Source: an uncultured Aquimarina sp. (lineage in GTDB: Bacteria; Bacteroidota; Bacteroidia; Flavobacteriales; Flavobacteriaceae). Taken from it: a DNA stretch of 64,000 nt. Below the pieces are notes generated by a model, which made no database searches, had not been told where the DNA came from, and saw only the letters and a list, made by a program, of their open reading frames with translations. Below are positions 54,863 through 62,604 of this stretch, piece by piece; position 1 is the first letter of the stretch, and every line of letters starts with the position of its first letter. The DNA is taken from positions 1 to 64,000 of the forward strand of contig CANLOW010000004.1 in the NCBI GenBank assembly GCA_947493035.1. Reading direction: 5' to 3'. A program made the position numbers and the translations under genes.

Positions 54863-56962
54863 ATGTTTAGAAAAATTATCTGCTTAGTATTTTTTTTAAC
54901 TGTACTCTCATGTGCTGATGTCGAAAAATTAGATATCAAACCGAATGATGATATCGTTGTGGAAGCCCCGACAACATCAAATTCTCCAGAAGAAACTCCT
55001 GAAACCACAGAATGTATATTAGATTTATCAACAGTAAAAGAAGGTGAAACTATCACTATTAATTGCCTTTTAGATTTAGAAGGAAAAACGATAATGCTTC
55101 CTAAAAACGTAACACTTTCTTACGACGGTGGTGAAATAACCAATGGAACTTTAAACTTTTCTAATACAGGACAAATCGACGGACGACTACTAAATTCATC
55201 ATTAAAAATTGATGGAGATACGAAGCTAATAAATGATAACTTCTTATTTCTTGCTAATAAATGGAGAATTATAGAAGGCAAAACAATACAATCCATAGCT
55301 TTCAATAATCATTTAACTATACAAAAGGTTATTGATTTAGTTAAAAGTATGGGAGCTAAAACTTTTAGTATTGATAAGCTAGATGCCTATTTTGAAACGA
55401 GTAATGGTAAAGAAGCTAATACTGCTGCAATACATTTACCTTCAGATTTCCATTTAAAAATGTCTAAAAACACTCGCCTTCGTGTTTTTCCTGTAGATGA
55501 AATATACAGTAGCAGATTAATTAGAATTGAAGCAAACAGTAACATTAAAGTTTCTGGAGGTTTTTTAATTGGAGACAGAGTAGATCATGGGCCTACTAAA
55601 GGAGGTAATGTCTTGTTTGTTGTAAAAGGAGGACAAGATATTGTTATTGATAATGTAAATATGAGTTTTGGGTCTTCTACAGGTTTAACAGTTAACAGTG
55701 TATTGTTTCCTGGAGATAATAGATATGTTCCTAGTAAAAATATCTTAATTAATAATTGTGTCTTTGACTCAAATAGAGCAAATAACTTATCCATTACCGA
55801 TGGGCTAGATGTTCGAGTAGAGAATTGTAAGTTATACAGAGCAGGTAACGAGGTTAAAGGTAAATTTGGCCCTTCACTTGGTATTGCCCCTCGAATAGGA
55901 ATCGTAATAGAACCTGTGCAAGGCCAGGTGGTAGATCGTGTTACTATTAAAAATAATACGATTGAAGAAAGCCAGACCAATTCAATTTTGGCTGCAGGAG
56001 GCTTCAATATTGTCATTACAGGAAACTCTGCTGATGCTTCTGTAGGTTGGACTACAGCAACGAATGTTAAAATAATCGACAATCCTAATTTAAACGGGGG
56101 CATTATTGGAGGGCTTGACTTACCATTTGCTTTAAGCGTGAGTTCGAATAATATAATTTCAGGAAATACGGTTAAAAATGCTAATACTGGTGTTTTCCTT
56201 ACCAATGATGATATAAAAATGTTTAACAATCAATTGATCGATTGTCGCATAGGAATTATGATAAGAAACTTAAAGGACTCTGAAATATATGACAATATCA
56301 TTACTAGTGACAAAGAAGCTTCTTTTGGTATTAATGGGCAGATTTCAGCAAATAAAGTCATCATTAGAGACAATATTGTAAAACTTTCAGATGGTAGATC
56401 TATGAATATGGTAGGTATTAATAAAGAAGAAGAGTTTATTGATCATAAACTTACCATAAAAGGTAACACTTTTGAATGTGCTAAATCTGGCATTATAACT
56501 TTCAGCAATGGTTTTGAAATAACCAAAAATGATTTTTCATTAGCAGGTTTTGGGTTAACGAATTCAAAAAACATCTTAATTAATGATAATAAAATAATAA
56601 GCAAAAGTGATAATGCTTTTAGCATTAATAAAACGGAATCTTCAAAAAACATTACAGTAACGGATAATACTTTTCAAAATACAAGTTCTACTAGACTCGG
56701 TGCATACGGTGTTCGAGTGAATACTGTAGGTACTTCAGCTTTATCTGAAAATAGTAATATAGTCTTCAGTAATAATAATATTAAAGTAATTGGTACTAAT
56801 TATGCCTTGCACGTTACAAATTTTGATGATGTTACTATCACAGGAAATAATATCGAAAACGAAGAGTTAGCTTCAATTTATTTTAGGGGAAATAATTCTG
56901 AAATTTCAAACAACACAGCTTCTAGCACAGACATAGAAGGTGTCAATAATATAGTTAATTAA
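54863..56962 (+). CDS. Beta-helix lipoprotein, array copy 5 (divergent)
   Basis: 699 residues, ATG 13 bp after copy 4, lipobox TVLSC. The linker and N-terminal beta domain (to about residue 115) are close to copies 3 and 4 at DNA level, then the sequence diverges. GDRVDH and NRANNLSITDG are kept; HEWGH is replaced by a sequence without His pairs, SGDG by SSTG, and G-I-D-x-E by GIVIE. The C-terminus is longer with extra turns and lacks the terminal Cys pair. If the motifs mark an active or metal site, this copy has lost it; it may have a binding or structural role. Confidence 0.88.
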   Translation: MFRKIICLVFFLTVLSCADVEKLDIKPNDDIVVEAPTTSNSPEETPETTECILDLSTVKEGETITINCLLDLEGKTIMLPKNVTLSYDGGEITNGTLNFSNTGQIDGRLLNSSLKIDGDTKLINDNFLFLANKWRIIEGKTIQSIAFNNHLTIQKVIDLVKSMGAKTFSIDKLDAYFETSNGKEANTAAIHLPSDFHLKMSKNTRLRVFPVDEIYSSRLIRIEANSNIKVSGGFLIGDRVDHGPTKGGNVLFVVKGGQDIVIDNVNMSFGSSTGLTVNSVLFPGDNRYVPSKNILINNCVFDSNRANNLSITDGLDVRVENCKLYRAGNEVKGKFGPSLGIAPRIGIVIEPVQGQVVDRVTIKNNTIEESQTNSILAAGGFNIVITGNSADASVGWTTATNVKIIDNPNLNGGIIGGLDLPFALSVSSNNIISGNTVKNANTGVFLTNDDIKMFNNQLIDCRIGIMIRNLKDSEIYDNIITSDKEASFGINGQISANKVIIRDNIVKLSDGRSMNMVGINKEEEFIDHKLTIKGNTFECAKSGIITFSNGFEITKNDFSLAGFGLTNSKNILINDNKIISKSDNAFSINKTESSKNITVTDNTFQNTSSTRLGAYGVRVNTVGTSALSENSNIVFSNNNIKVIGTNYALHVTNFDDVTITGNNIENEELASIYFRGNNSEISNNTASSTDIEGVNNIVN

Positions 56963-57343
56963 CTCTTTTTGTTTATAAAAGTAAGACATACTATTTCTCA
57001 AAATATTGATATGAAGAAATGAAAGTAAACTGCTTTAACCTGTATTATGCATTAGAACTTTGTTATGAGTATTGAAAGCTCAATGAAATCTAGTATTTTC
57101 TTGATTTTAGCATAGCACCGTTATGGTTAAATCAAAAAATGCAATGAAGCGTTTGATTTTGCAGAGATTTCGATACGGAATAGATTTTCTAATGCATAAT
57201 GCGGGTTTAATTTCTTCTATAAAACAATTACAGCAAGTCAATCATATCAAGTGTACAAGTGATATAAAAAACATCTTGAAACCTTTTCAAAATAAGTTTA
57301 TCATACATGCTTCTGTTTTGCTATTTTTGCCATTCATAAATTT
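56963..57343. other. Intergenic region between beta-helix array and tRNA-Ser
   Basis: About 380 bp with no supportable gene. A frame at 57123-57461 runs into the tRNA and has no recognisable protein content. No strong terminator for the array was found. Confidence 0.55.
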
Positions 57344-57428
57344 AGAAGAGTGGCCGAGTGGTTTATGGCGCACGCCTGGAAAGCGTGTTTACGGAAACGT
57401 ATCGAGGGTTCGAATCCCTTCTCTTCTG
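57344..57428 (+). tRNA. tRNA-Ser (anticodon GGA)
   Basis: 85-nt class II tRNA. Acceptor AGAAGAG pairs with CTCTTCT; discriminator G at 57428. Anticodon stem CACGC/GCGTG with loop CTGGAAA gives GGA. A long variable arm (TTTACGGAAACGTATC region) and T-loop TTCGAAT follow. CCA is not encoded. Confidence 0.97.
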
Positions 57429-57434
57429 CAATAC

Positions 57435-57472
57435 AAAAGAGCTTTACATTATTTTTGTTAAGCTCTTTTTTT
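57435..57472 (+). terminator. Terminator after tRNA-Ser
   Basis: AAAAGAGCTT (57435-57444) pairs with AAGCTCTTTT (57460-57469) and runs into a T7 tract, seven bases past the tRNA. Confidence 0.9.
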
Positions 57473-57605
57473 ATGAAAAATCCGGACTTCAGTAGAATAA
57501 AAATCATTAAACCTATTTGTAATACCCTAAGCACCAAACAAGAAACACCAAACAATATTTCATATTGATAATAAATCAGTTAGCACACTAAAACGTTCAT
57601 ATTTT

Positions 57606-57671
57606 ATGAGTGGGATATTCTTTCAAAATTTTAAATACAGGGCGAAATGACAAACTCTTAACCCCACTCAT
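57606..57671. repeat. 9-bp inverted repeat downstream of tRNA-Ser
   Basis: ATGAGTGGG (57606-57614) is matched by CCCACTCAT (57663-57671) with a 48-bp interior. The interior has no reading frame. It may be a hairpin closing the minus-strand gene that ends at 57692, or a boundary remnant. Confidence 0.5.
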
Positions 57672-57691
57672 TAACAAATGTCTAATCTTTT

Positions 57692-58045
57692 TTAGTTGAG
57701 ATTATGAGTATACAAAGAGATCTGATTCTCTATATAATTGAATTTTGGAACACATATCTTAAATCTCACATTCATATTTTGTTCTAAAAATCTCATGATT
57801 TTCACAATCTCAATATCTTTATATAGCAAACAACGCTCTTCTTTTTGTATTGTATTAATCACCGATTTTAGCATTTTTAAGAGCTCTTCTTTACTAAATT
57901 CTTTGGTTTCATCTAAAGCAGCCTTAATTACATGGTTAGGATAGCTTTGATCAACTAAGGCCTTTAACCTATCATCACACAACCTCCAAGTGAATAATAA
58001 TTTATTCAAAATTTCATTTACTTCATTTTTATTTGACAGATCCAT
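57692..58045 (-). CDS. Hypothetical protein, accessory region
   Basis: 117 residues, soluble, mostly helical (MDLSNKNEVNEILNKLLFTWRLC..., KEELLKMLKSVINTIQKEERCLLY), no signal peptide, no recognised family. It is divergent from the HTH regulator gene at 58268 and shares with it a 220-bp region containing two inverted repeats, so it may be controlled by that regulator. Confidence 0.6.
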   Translation of the reverse strand: MDLSNKNEVNEILNKLLFTWRLCDDRLKALVDQSYPNHVIKAALDETKEFSKEELLKMLKSVINTIQKEERCLLYKDIEIVKIMRFLEQNMNVRFKICVPKFNYIENQISLYTHNLN

Positions 58046-58195
58046 TTGATGACTTCATTTGAGCTCAACCGTTTAGATAGTTTAAACAGTTTATAAAAAT
58101 AGCTGATTTACAAAACTTTGATTTCACTTTTGTTTCAAGTTGTATTTAATAATAATATATTTGATTTAGTTTTAAATACATTACTTGTTCAGTAA

Positions 58196-58240
58196 ATATA
58201 CATAACTAAATACGCATTAAACCTAACTAGTTGTGTATAT
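58196..58240. promoter_or_regulatory. Imperfect inverted repeat, candidate operator of the HTH gene
   Basis: ATATACATAACTA (58196-58208) and TAGTTGTGTATAT (58228-58240) pair with one mismatch around a 19-bp spacer; the arm centres are 32 bp apart, about three helical turns. It ends 27 bp before the HTH ATG. Another pair, AACCGTTT/AAACAGTT, lies at about 58069-58093 nearer the divergent gene. Confidence 0.6.
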
Positions 58241-58267
58241 TAGCATTTTTACGTATTCCCCAAAAAT

Positions 58268-58705
58268 ATGAGGTCTTTAGAGGAAATAATTCAAATTTTG
58301 AAAGAAAATGAAGTTACAGGTTACAAAATTTGCAAAGATACTAAAGGCGCTATCTCTGAAAACGGAGCAAATAAAATATTAGACGGTAAGTCTCCCAACC
58401 CCAGAAGGATAACTTTAGAGTTATTGAACTCATATATCAACGATCAACAACTTGATGATATTCCTAAAACATCCATTTTTAATATAAATGAAGTTTTAAA
58501 AAATGAAGTTTCTGATGATGATTTAAAAACCTGCATTGAAGTAGTTTTGAATAATCTAGAACGATCCCAAAAAGTAACTATTTTCAAGACCTATACTAAC
58601 TTGATACAAAATGAAATAGAAGTACAAGTAAGAAGGGAATACACTGAAATGATTAGTAAATTGATTCAATCTAAAGAACCAAGTAAGCTAGTTAGCAATG
58701 AATAG
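58268..58705 (+). CDS. Putative phage-type HTH DNA-binding protein
   Basis: 145 residues. The first 60 (LEEIIQILKENEVTGYKICKDTKGAISENGANKILDGKSPNPRRITLELLNSYI, only named here by its parts) fit a Cro/CI-type helix-turn-helix: helix 2 YKICKDTK, recognition helix ENGANKILDG, then the NPRRITLELL helix that is usual in these repressors. The C-terminal 80 residues are helical and may dimerise. It is divergent from the 57692 gene, preceded by an inverted repeat, and its 3' end overlaps the convergent coiled-coil gene by 18 bp. Confidence 0.75.
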   Translation: MRSLEEIIQILKENEVTGYKICKDTKGAISENGANKILDGKSPNPRRITLELLNSYINDQQLDDIPKTSIFNINEVLKNEVSDDDLKTCIEVVLNNLERSQKVTIFKTYTNLIQNEIEVQVRREYTEMISKLIQSKEPSKLVSNE

Positions 58706-59005
58706 TTTTACATCTTCATAGTCTAATTGACTTAGCAGAGAAAGCATCTCATTTTTTAAGATGCTATTTTTTTTTAGTAGCTCATTGTTTCTAGCGATCA
58801 ATCTTAACTCAAGATCCTTCATTCTGATCTCGTAGTCTTTCTTATCAACCTCTACTTTTTTTAACGTAGCAATTTCTTTAAGGCTTCTCTCTAATACAAA
58901 AAATTGAGCATCGGTGATATATGCAAACTGAGCATTCCTCGTCTTATCCTCTAACAACCATTTGTCTAAAGTAGCACGTATTTTGAAATAAATTTTTCTT
59001 ACCAT
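58688..59005 (-). CDS. Coiled-coil hypothetical protein
   Basis: 105 residues from the ATG at 59003-59005. Residues about 40-95 form a coiled coil with heptad-like Leu/Ile (LERSLKEIATLKKVEVDKKDY, LELRLIARNNELLKKNSILKNEML). No signal or membrane helix. Last gene of a three-gene minus-strand set after a small lipoprotein and a four-helix membrane protein. Function unknown. Confidence 0.65.
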   Translation of the reverse strand: MVRKIYFKIRATLDKWLLEDKTRNAQFAYITDAQFFVLERSLKEIATLKKVEVDKKDYEIRMKDLELRLIARNNELLKKNSILKNEMLSLLSQLDYEDVKLFIAN

Positions 59006-59017
59006 CACCTTACGCTT

Positions 59018-59533
59018 TTATGAAACAATTGATCTTTTAGAATTATCAGCACTATCCTGAATACTATTTTCTGCCTTCCTCTCGTTTTCTGTTAATTTAT
59101 TCAGTATATCTCTAGACACTTTACTTTCTAATATTCTAGATGCACTTAACATTTGCCAAGATTTTACAACTAAAAATGTAATAATAACAGCTACAACATG
59201 ATTGATTATAATTAATGTTGAATTTTTTTCAATAATAAAAAACTCAATCAAACTATATATTACTACAAAAAGTATTGGTACAGTAGATATTAAATAAGCT
59301 TGTAGAGGAATAGTAATAAGAACAACCAATAAGCTAATATACACTTCGAAATAAGCAATAAATGAATATAGATTGTACCAACCCAAGAATAAATCTGTTG
59401 ATTCTTTATCTACTAATAGATGAAAGTAAAGTGGTAAAAATGATAAAGCCCTAAGAATTGAAGCAAAAGTCCTTACTCTACCATTAAAAATAATCGTATT
59501 TTTTGTATTGACTTTTACTCCTTCTTTTACCAT
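59018..59533 (-). CDS. Four-helix membrane protein of unknown function
   Basis: 171 residues with hydrophobic helices at about 24-42, 55-75, 80-100 and 108-125, then a charged cytoplasmic C-terminal tail (LTENERKAENSIQDSADNSKRS). It follows a small lipoprotein gene by four bases and precedes the coiled-coil gene by twelve, so the three are co-transcribed. No family recognised. Confidence 0.65.
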   Translation of the reverse strand: MVKEGVKVNTKNTIIFNGRVRTFASILRALSFLPLYFHLLVDKESTDLFLGWYNLYSFIAYFEVYISLLVVLITIPLQAYLISTVPILFVVIYSLIEFFIIEKNSTLIIINHVVAVIITFLVVKSWQMLSASRILESKVSRDILNKLTENERKAENSIQDSADNSKRSIVS

Positions 59534-59537
59534 ACTA

Positions 59538-59702
59538 TTATCTACGTCTTATATTATATCTAGAAAGGTACGCCGGCGAAAAACCATCTACTTCCGATAC
59601 ATTTTCATTATTATTTTCTTGTATATCAGCTGTGTCTGGAGAACAACTCATTGCACATAGTGATACTAAAACGGTTGCTAAAAGAAATTTAAACGTTTTC
59701 AT
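59538..59702 (-). CDS. Small lipoprotein
   Basis: 54 residues: MKTFKFLLATVLVSLCAMSC is a lipoprotein signal with lipobox A-M-S-C (C20), then a short acidic linker (SPDTADIQENNNENVSEVDG) and a basic end (YLSRYNIRRR). It was found by translating the minus strand directly. Four bases separate it from the next gene. A lipid-anchored peptide this short is more likely a regulatory or accessory subunit than an enzyme. Confidence 0.7.
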   Translation of the reverse strand: MKTFKFLLATVLVSLCAMSCSPDTADIQENNNENVSEVDGFSPAYLSRYNIRRR

Positions 59703-60477
59703 AATTTTTGTATTTATAAGGTTTGTTATTGCCTCCCAAATTATTTATGAAAACGATTGTATTTTAAATTTTTAGCATCTAATTATCAACTATTTACTGA
59801 TGATAAATATACAAGTAAATAGTATTACAACAAATTTTTTATATCTAATTTTCAGGGTTTTAGATATACCGAAAGACCAATAAAATCAAGTAATTCGAAT
59901 TATTTACGGCTCATTTTTGATTCATTTTTGATTCAAATGTATTTTGGTAATTAATTAGTCATTTTATAGATTAAAACAACAACTCTAAATTCAATATAAT
60001 TTAGAACTGTTTTTACACCCAAAAACACATTTAAACAAAATTTTAAAAGTCAAAAGAATTAAGTTGATAGTGTTTTTTTAAAATATTAAACTCTTATTTC
60101 TGCATTTAGAATCATATCCATTGCATACTACAAACTAATTTCTATAAGATAACTGTTCTCGTAATAGATTTGTAAAAATGCCAAAAGAATACAGGTTTGG
60201 TTTTATATAAGTTATGTGTTCCTTTTAATAATCAACTGCATCGGTGCAAGCCTCAGAGAATTCAACACACGTTGTGGGATTAAAAACAAATCTATTGATA
60301 GTAGCATTCGTTTTATGCATTCAACAACATGCAATTAACGAAATTGTCAAAAAATTTTACAGTGGTAAAAAATTGATTCTTGCATCAATACATCTACGTA
60401 TCTATTGAAAACACTACATTCTTAATATAAAACACTGCCCGAAAAGTCATTTTTAAGAAGAAAATTACACTAACCTC

Positions 60478-60509
60478 TTGTTTTTAAAGCTAAAAAGTAT
60501 TTACATTTG
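60478..60509 (+). promoter_or_regulatory. Promoter of the YtrA-type ABC operon
   Basis: TTG (60478-60480) and TACATTTG (60502-60509) with 21 bp between them fit TTG-N19-21-TAnnTTTG. The operator begins two bases later. Confidence 0.7.
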
Positions 60510-60510
60510 C

Positions 60511-60534
60511 AGTGTACTAGATAACTAATACACT
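60511..60534. promoter_or_regulatory. GntR/YtrA-type operator AGTGTA-N12-TACACT
   Basis: AGTGTACTAG (60511-60520) and CTAATACACT (60525-60534) form an inverted repeat with one mismatch around ATAA. The outer AGTGTA/TACACT matches the operator half-sites described for YtrA-subfamily GntR regulators. It covers the predicted transcription start and ends six bases before the ATG at 60541. Confidence 0.75.
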
Positions 60535-60540
60535 AAAATT

Positions 60541-61380
60541 ATGATAACACTAGATAACTTTAGTTTTCATTACAAAAAGAATAAACCCATTATATCTAAT
60601 TTAAATCTAAACTTAGCAAAAGGAAAGATTTACGGTTTATTTGGTATCAATGGATGTGGAAAGACTACTCTACTTCATGCACTATCAGGGATGAATTTTC
60701 CTAAAGAAGGGACAATAGACCTCAATGGTTTTCAACCTAAAGACAGGAAGCTTGACTTTTTACAACAATTATTCTTTGTACCTGATGCGGTAGAGTTACC
60801 CAAGATGAAGATTGCAACTTATATAAAAATTTACTCGGTATTTTATCCGAAATTTTCTGAGAAGCAATTAAAAGAATACCTAACCATCTTTAAAATTGAT
60901 CCTTTTGAAAGCCTAAATAATATGTCGTTTGGTCAGCAGAAAAAATTTCACTTGGCCTTTGCTATGGCGACAAACGTATCTGTACTATTGTTAGATGAAC
61001 CAACTAATGGTTTGGATATCCCTTCTAAAGATCAATTTAGAAAACTAATGATGCAGCAAATGGATGATGAAAGAATTGTAATTATTTCTACACATCAAGC
61101 CAGAGATTTAGATCAAATTATCGATCATGTATTACTAATTAACGATGGACAAATGTTAGTTAACAACAGTATTTACGAGCTTTCTAAAAGGGTAAAACTT
61201 AGTTCATACAATAGCGTCGATGATCTTAAAGAGAAAAAGGTATTGAACTACAAAACAGGAATTCGAGGTATAGAGGCTTTAGAAATAAATATAGATGATG
61301 ATTTTAGCGACCTCCCCATAGAATTCTTTATACAAACTTGTATAGAAAAACCTGCTTCTTTAAAAAACATACTTAATTAA
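60541..61380 (+). CDS. ABC transporter ATP-binding protein (YtrA-operon type)
   Basis: 279 residues. Walker A GINGCGKTT (about 35-43), Q-loop region QQLFFVPD, a signature MSFGQQKK in place of LSGGQ, Walker B VLLLDEPTNG and the switch His in STHQ. The order and the modified signature are of the ABC-2-type family seen beside YtrA regulators. A C-terminal extension of about 60 residues follows the ATPase core. It is first in the operon with the permease 10 bp downstream. Confidence 0.94.
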   Translation: MITLDNFSFHYKKNKPIISNLNLNLAKGKIYGLFGINGCGKTTLLHALSGMNFPKEGTIDLNGFQPKDRKLDFLQQLFFVPDAVELPKMKIATYIKIYSVFYPKFSEKQLKEYLTIFKIDPFESLNNMSFGQQKKFHLAFAMATNVSVLLLDEPTNGLDIPSKDQFRKLMMQQMDDERIVIISTHQARDLDQIIDHVLLINDGQMLVNNSIYELSKRVKLSSYNSVDDLKEKKVLNYKTGIRGIEALEINIDDDFSDLPIEFFIQTCIEKPASLKNILN

Positions 61381-61390
61381 TTCTTTTATC

Positions 61391-62221
61391 ATGAAATTTA
61401 GTTTAAAACGATTTGGAAGCTTGATTAGGTTATTCTTCCAACAACATTGGAAATCTATAGCTGTATATTTTACCATTTACACTTTGGCTTTGTTGGCCAT
61501 GAGTAGCTTTACATGGATTATAACAAAAGGAGATGCCATTGGAAATACTAACAAAGGAGATCACAATATTTTCTTTTTATTGATGGACTTTTTCACATTT
61601 TCGATGTCATGTTTTGGAGCATTTATTATACTTCAATATATTTTTAAAAAGCAATTTCACACCACCAATAGCACCATTCACTATTTTCAAATACCTGCTA
61701 GTACTTTTGAAAAATGGTTATTTGATACCTTAGTTATTGGTATTGGTTTTACCGCTATCAGTGTCTCTCTTTTATACGTAGCACAACAAGTCTTATTCAA
61801 TAATATTTTATTAACCAATGACAACCCCATTGAGGTTAAAGGAATTTTCAAAAATGTTGATTTTCTGAAGTTCATGATATTATTTATGATACTGAGTATC
61901 GCTACCATTTGCACTGATTATTTAAAAAATGATTCTAAAAAATGGAATTGGAGAAGTGTCGGCCTGCTGATAATGATAATTATGTTTCCTGTAAATTGGT
62001 TTTTCGATTGGATATTTTTTAAAAGTGACCCTATTACTGGTGACACTTGGACAAGAATTCCATTTCAAGGGGTATCAATTAATAACCCTTTAGAGAAATA
62101 CGAAAATTATAGTGTAGAACATGTATGGACATTAGACCAAATGTTTTGGTATATCGGTCTACCAACATTATTGATTGTTTGGGGTATTCACTATTTCAAA
62201 TTAAAAGAATATGAAATATGA
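61391..62221 (+). CDS. ABC transporter permease
   Basis: 276 residues with six hydrophobic helices (about 19-44, 60-85, 112-135, 158-178, 190-212 and 252-272). This is the ABC-2-like membrane partner of the ATPase. No substrate can be deduced; homologous operons are linked to cell-wall antibiotic or envelope stress. The stop overlaps the GntR start as ATGA. Confidence 0.88.
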   Translation: MKFSLKRFGSLIRLFFQQHWKSIAVYFTIYTLALLAMSSFTWIITKGDAIGNTNKGDHNIFFLLMDFFTFSMSCFGAFIILQYIFKKQFHTTNSTIHYFQIPASTFEKWLFDTLVIGIGFTAISVSLLYVAQQVLFNNILLTNDNPIEVKGIFKNVDFLKFMILFMILSIATICTDYLKNDSKKWNWRSVGLLIMIIMFPVNWFFDWIFFKSDPITGDTWTRIPFQGVSINNPLEKYENYSVEHVWTLDQMFWYIGLPTLLIVWGIHYFKLKEYEI

Positions 62222-62604
62222 GTGGAGGATTTAAAAAACAACAAGCGATCTATGAGCAAATTGCAGATTCATTATGCGACCTCATTTTAAAAGGAGAGCT
62301 TGCTGAAGAAGAAAAAATAGCTAGTATTCGAGAATCGGCCATTACTATGGAGGTAAATCCGAATACGGTGCAACGTGCTTACGAATGGTTACAACAACAA
62401 GAGATCATATACACGAAACGTGGTCGAGGTTATTTTGTGTCCGAGGGAGCTTCTAAAAAAGTAATGGAGGCCAAAAAACAACAATTTTTAAAAGAAACAT
62501 TACCTGAATTCTTCAAATCGATGCAACTTTTAGACATCAATGCGGATGAATTAATGATTTTATATCAAGAATTTATAAAAGAAAACACCAATGAAAACAT
62601 ATAA
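62218..62604 (+). CDS. GntR family transcriptional regulator, YtrA subfamily
   Basis: 128 residues: an N-terminal winged helix (QAIYEQIADSLCDLILKGEL, SIRESAITMEVNPNTVQRAYEWLQQQEII, RGRGYFV; partly quoted) and a short helical C-terminus without a ligand-binding domain of the FadR or HutC type. This short form defines the YtrA subfamily, which usually controls its own ABC operon. The matching operator lies at 60511-60534. ATGA overlap with the permease and 14-bp overlap with the next gene show tight coupling. Confidence 0.95.
   Translation: MSGGFKKQQAIYEQIADSLCDLILKGELAEEEKIASIRESAITMEVNPNTVQRAYEWLQQQEIIYTKRGRGYFVSEGASKKVMEAKKQQFLKETLPEFFKSMQLLDINADELMILYQEFIKENTNENI

Larger units (their letters stand above)
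46888..56962 (+). repeat. Tandem array of five paralogous beta-helix lipoprotein genes
   Basis: Five consecutive genes on one strand, separated by 4, 20, 12 and 13 bp, encode related lipoproteins of 653-699 residues. Each has a lipobox, a Pro/Glu/Ser-rich linker, an N-terminal domain with two conserved Cys, and a long right-handed parallel beta-helix. DNA identity is high in blocks and low elsewhere. Confidence 0.93.
59703..60540. other. Long intergenic region upstream of the ABC transporter operon
   Basis: About 840 bp. Visible items: a 12-bp perfect palindrome TAATTCGAATTA (59891-59902), two 11-bp direct repeats TCATTTTTGAT (59911-59932), and a segment at 60230-60300 with GC content above its surroundings. 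A 54-codon frame with a GTG start at 60244-60408 encodes one hydrophobic stretch, but nothing supports it as a gene. The ABC operon promoter is at the right end. Confidence 0.55.

Noticed and set aside
46888-56962. Array of beta-helix genes as alginate epimerases or pectate lyases
   Set aside because: A FDPHYT-like sequence occurs in copies 3 and 4 and recalls DPHE of alginate epimerases, but it is not conserved in copies 1 and 5 and the other catalytic residues are not found. Function left open.
57344-57428. tRNA-Ser as an attachment site of a mobile element
   Set aside because: No integrase gene and no duplicate of the tRNA 3' end found within the window; kept only as a hypothesis in the findings.
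57123-57461. 112-codon open frame upstream of and across tRNA-Ser
   Set aside because: It reads through the tRNA gene and has no recognisable protein content.
60230-60310. Possible riboswitch or structured RNA in the GC-richer patch
   Set aside because: No match to remembered cobalamin, TPP, SAM or FMN riboswitch cores, and it is 230 bp from the next gene with its own promoter in between.
60244-60408. 54-codon GTG-started frame with one hydrophobic stretch
   Set aside because: No conserved feature, no leader signal and no overlap with a neighbour to support translation; could occur by chance.
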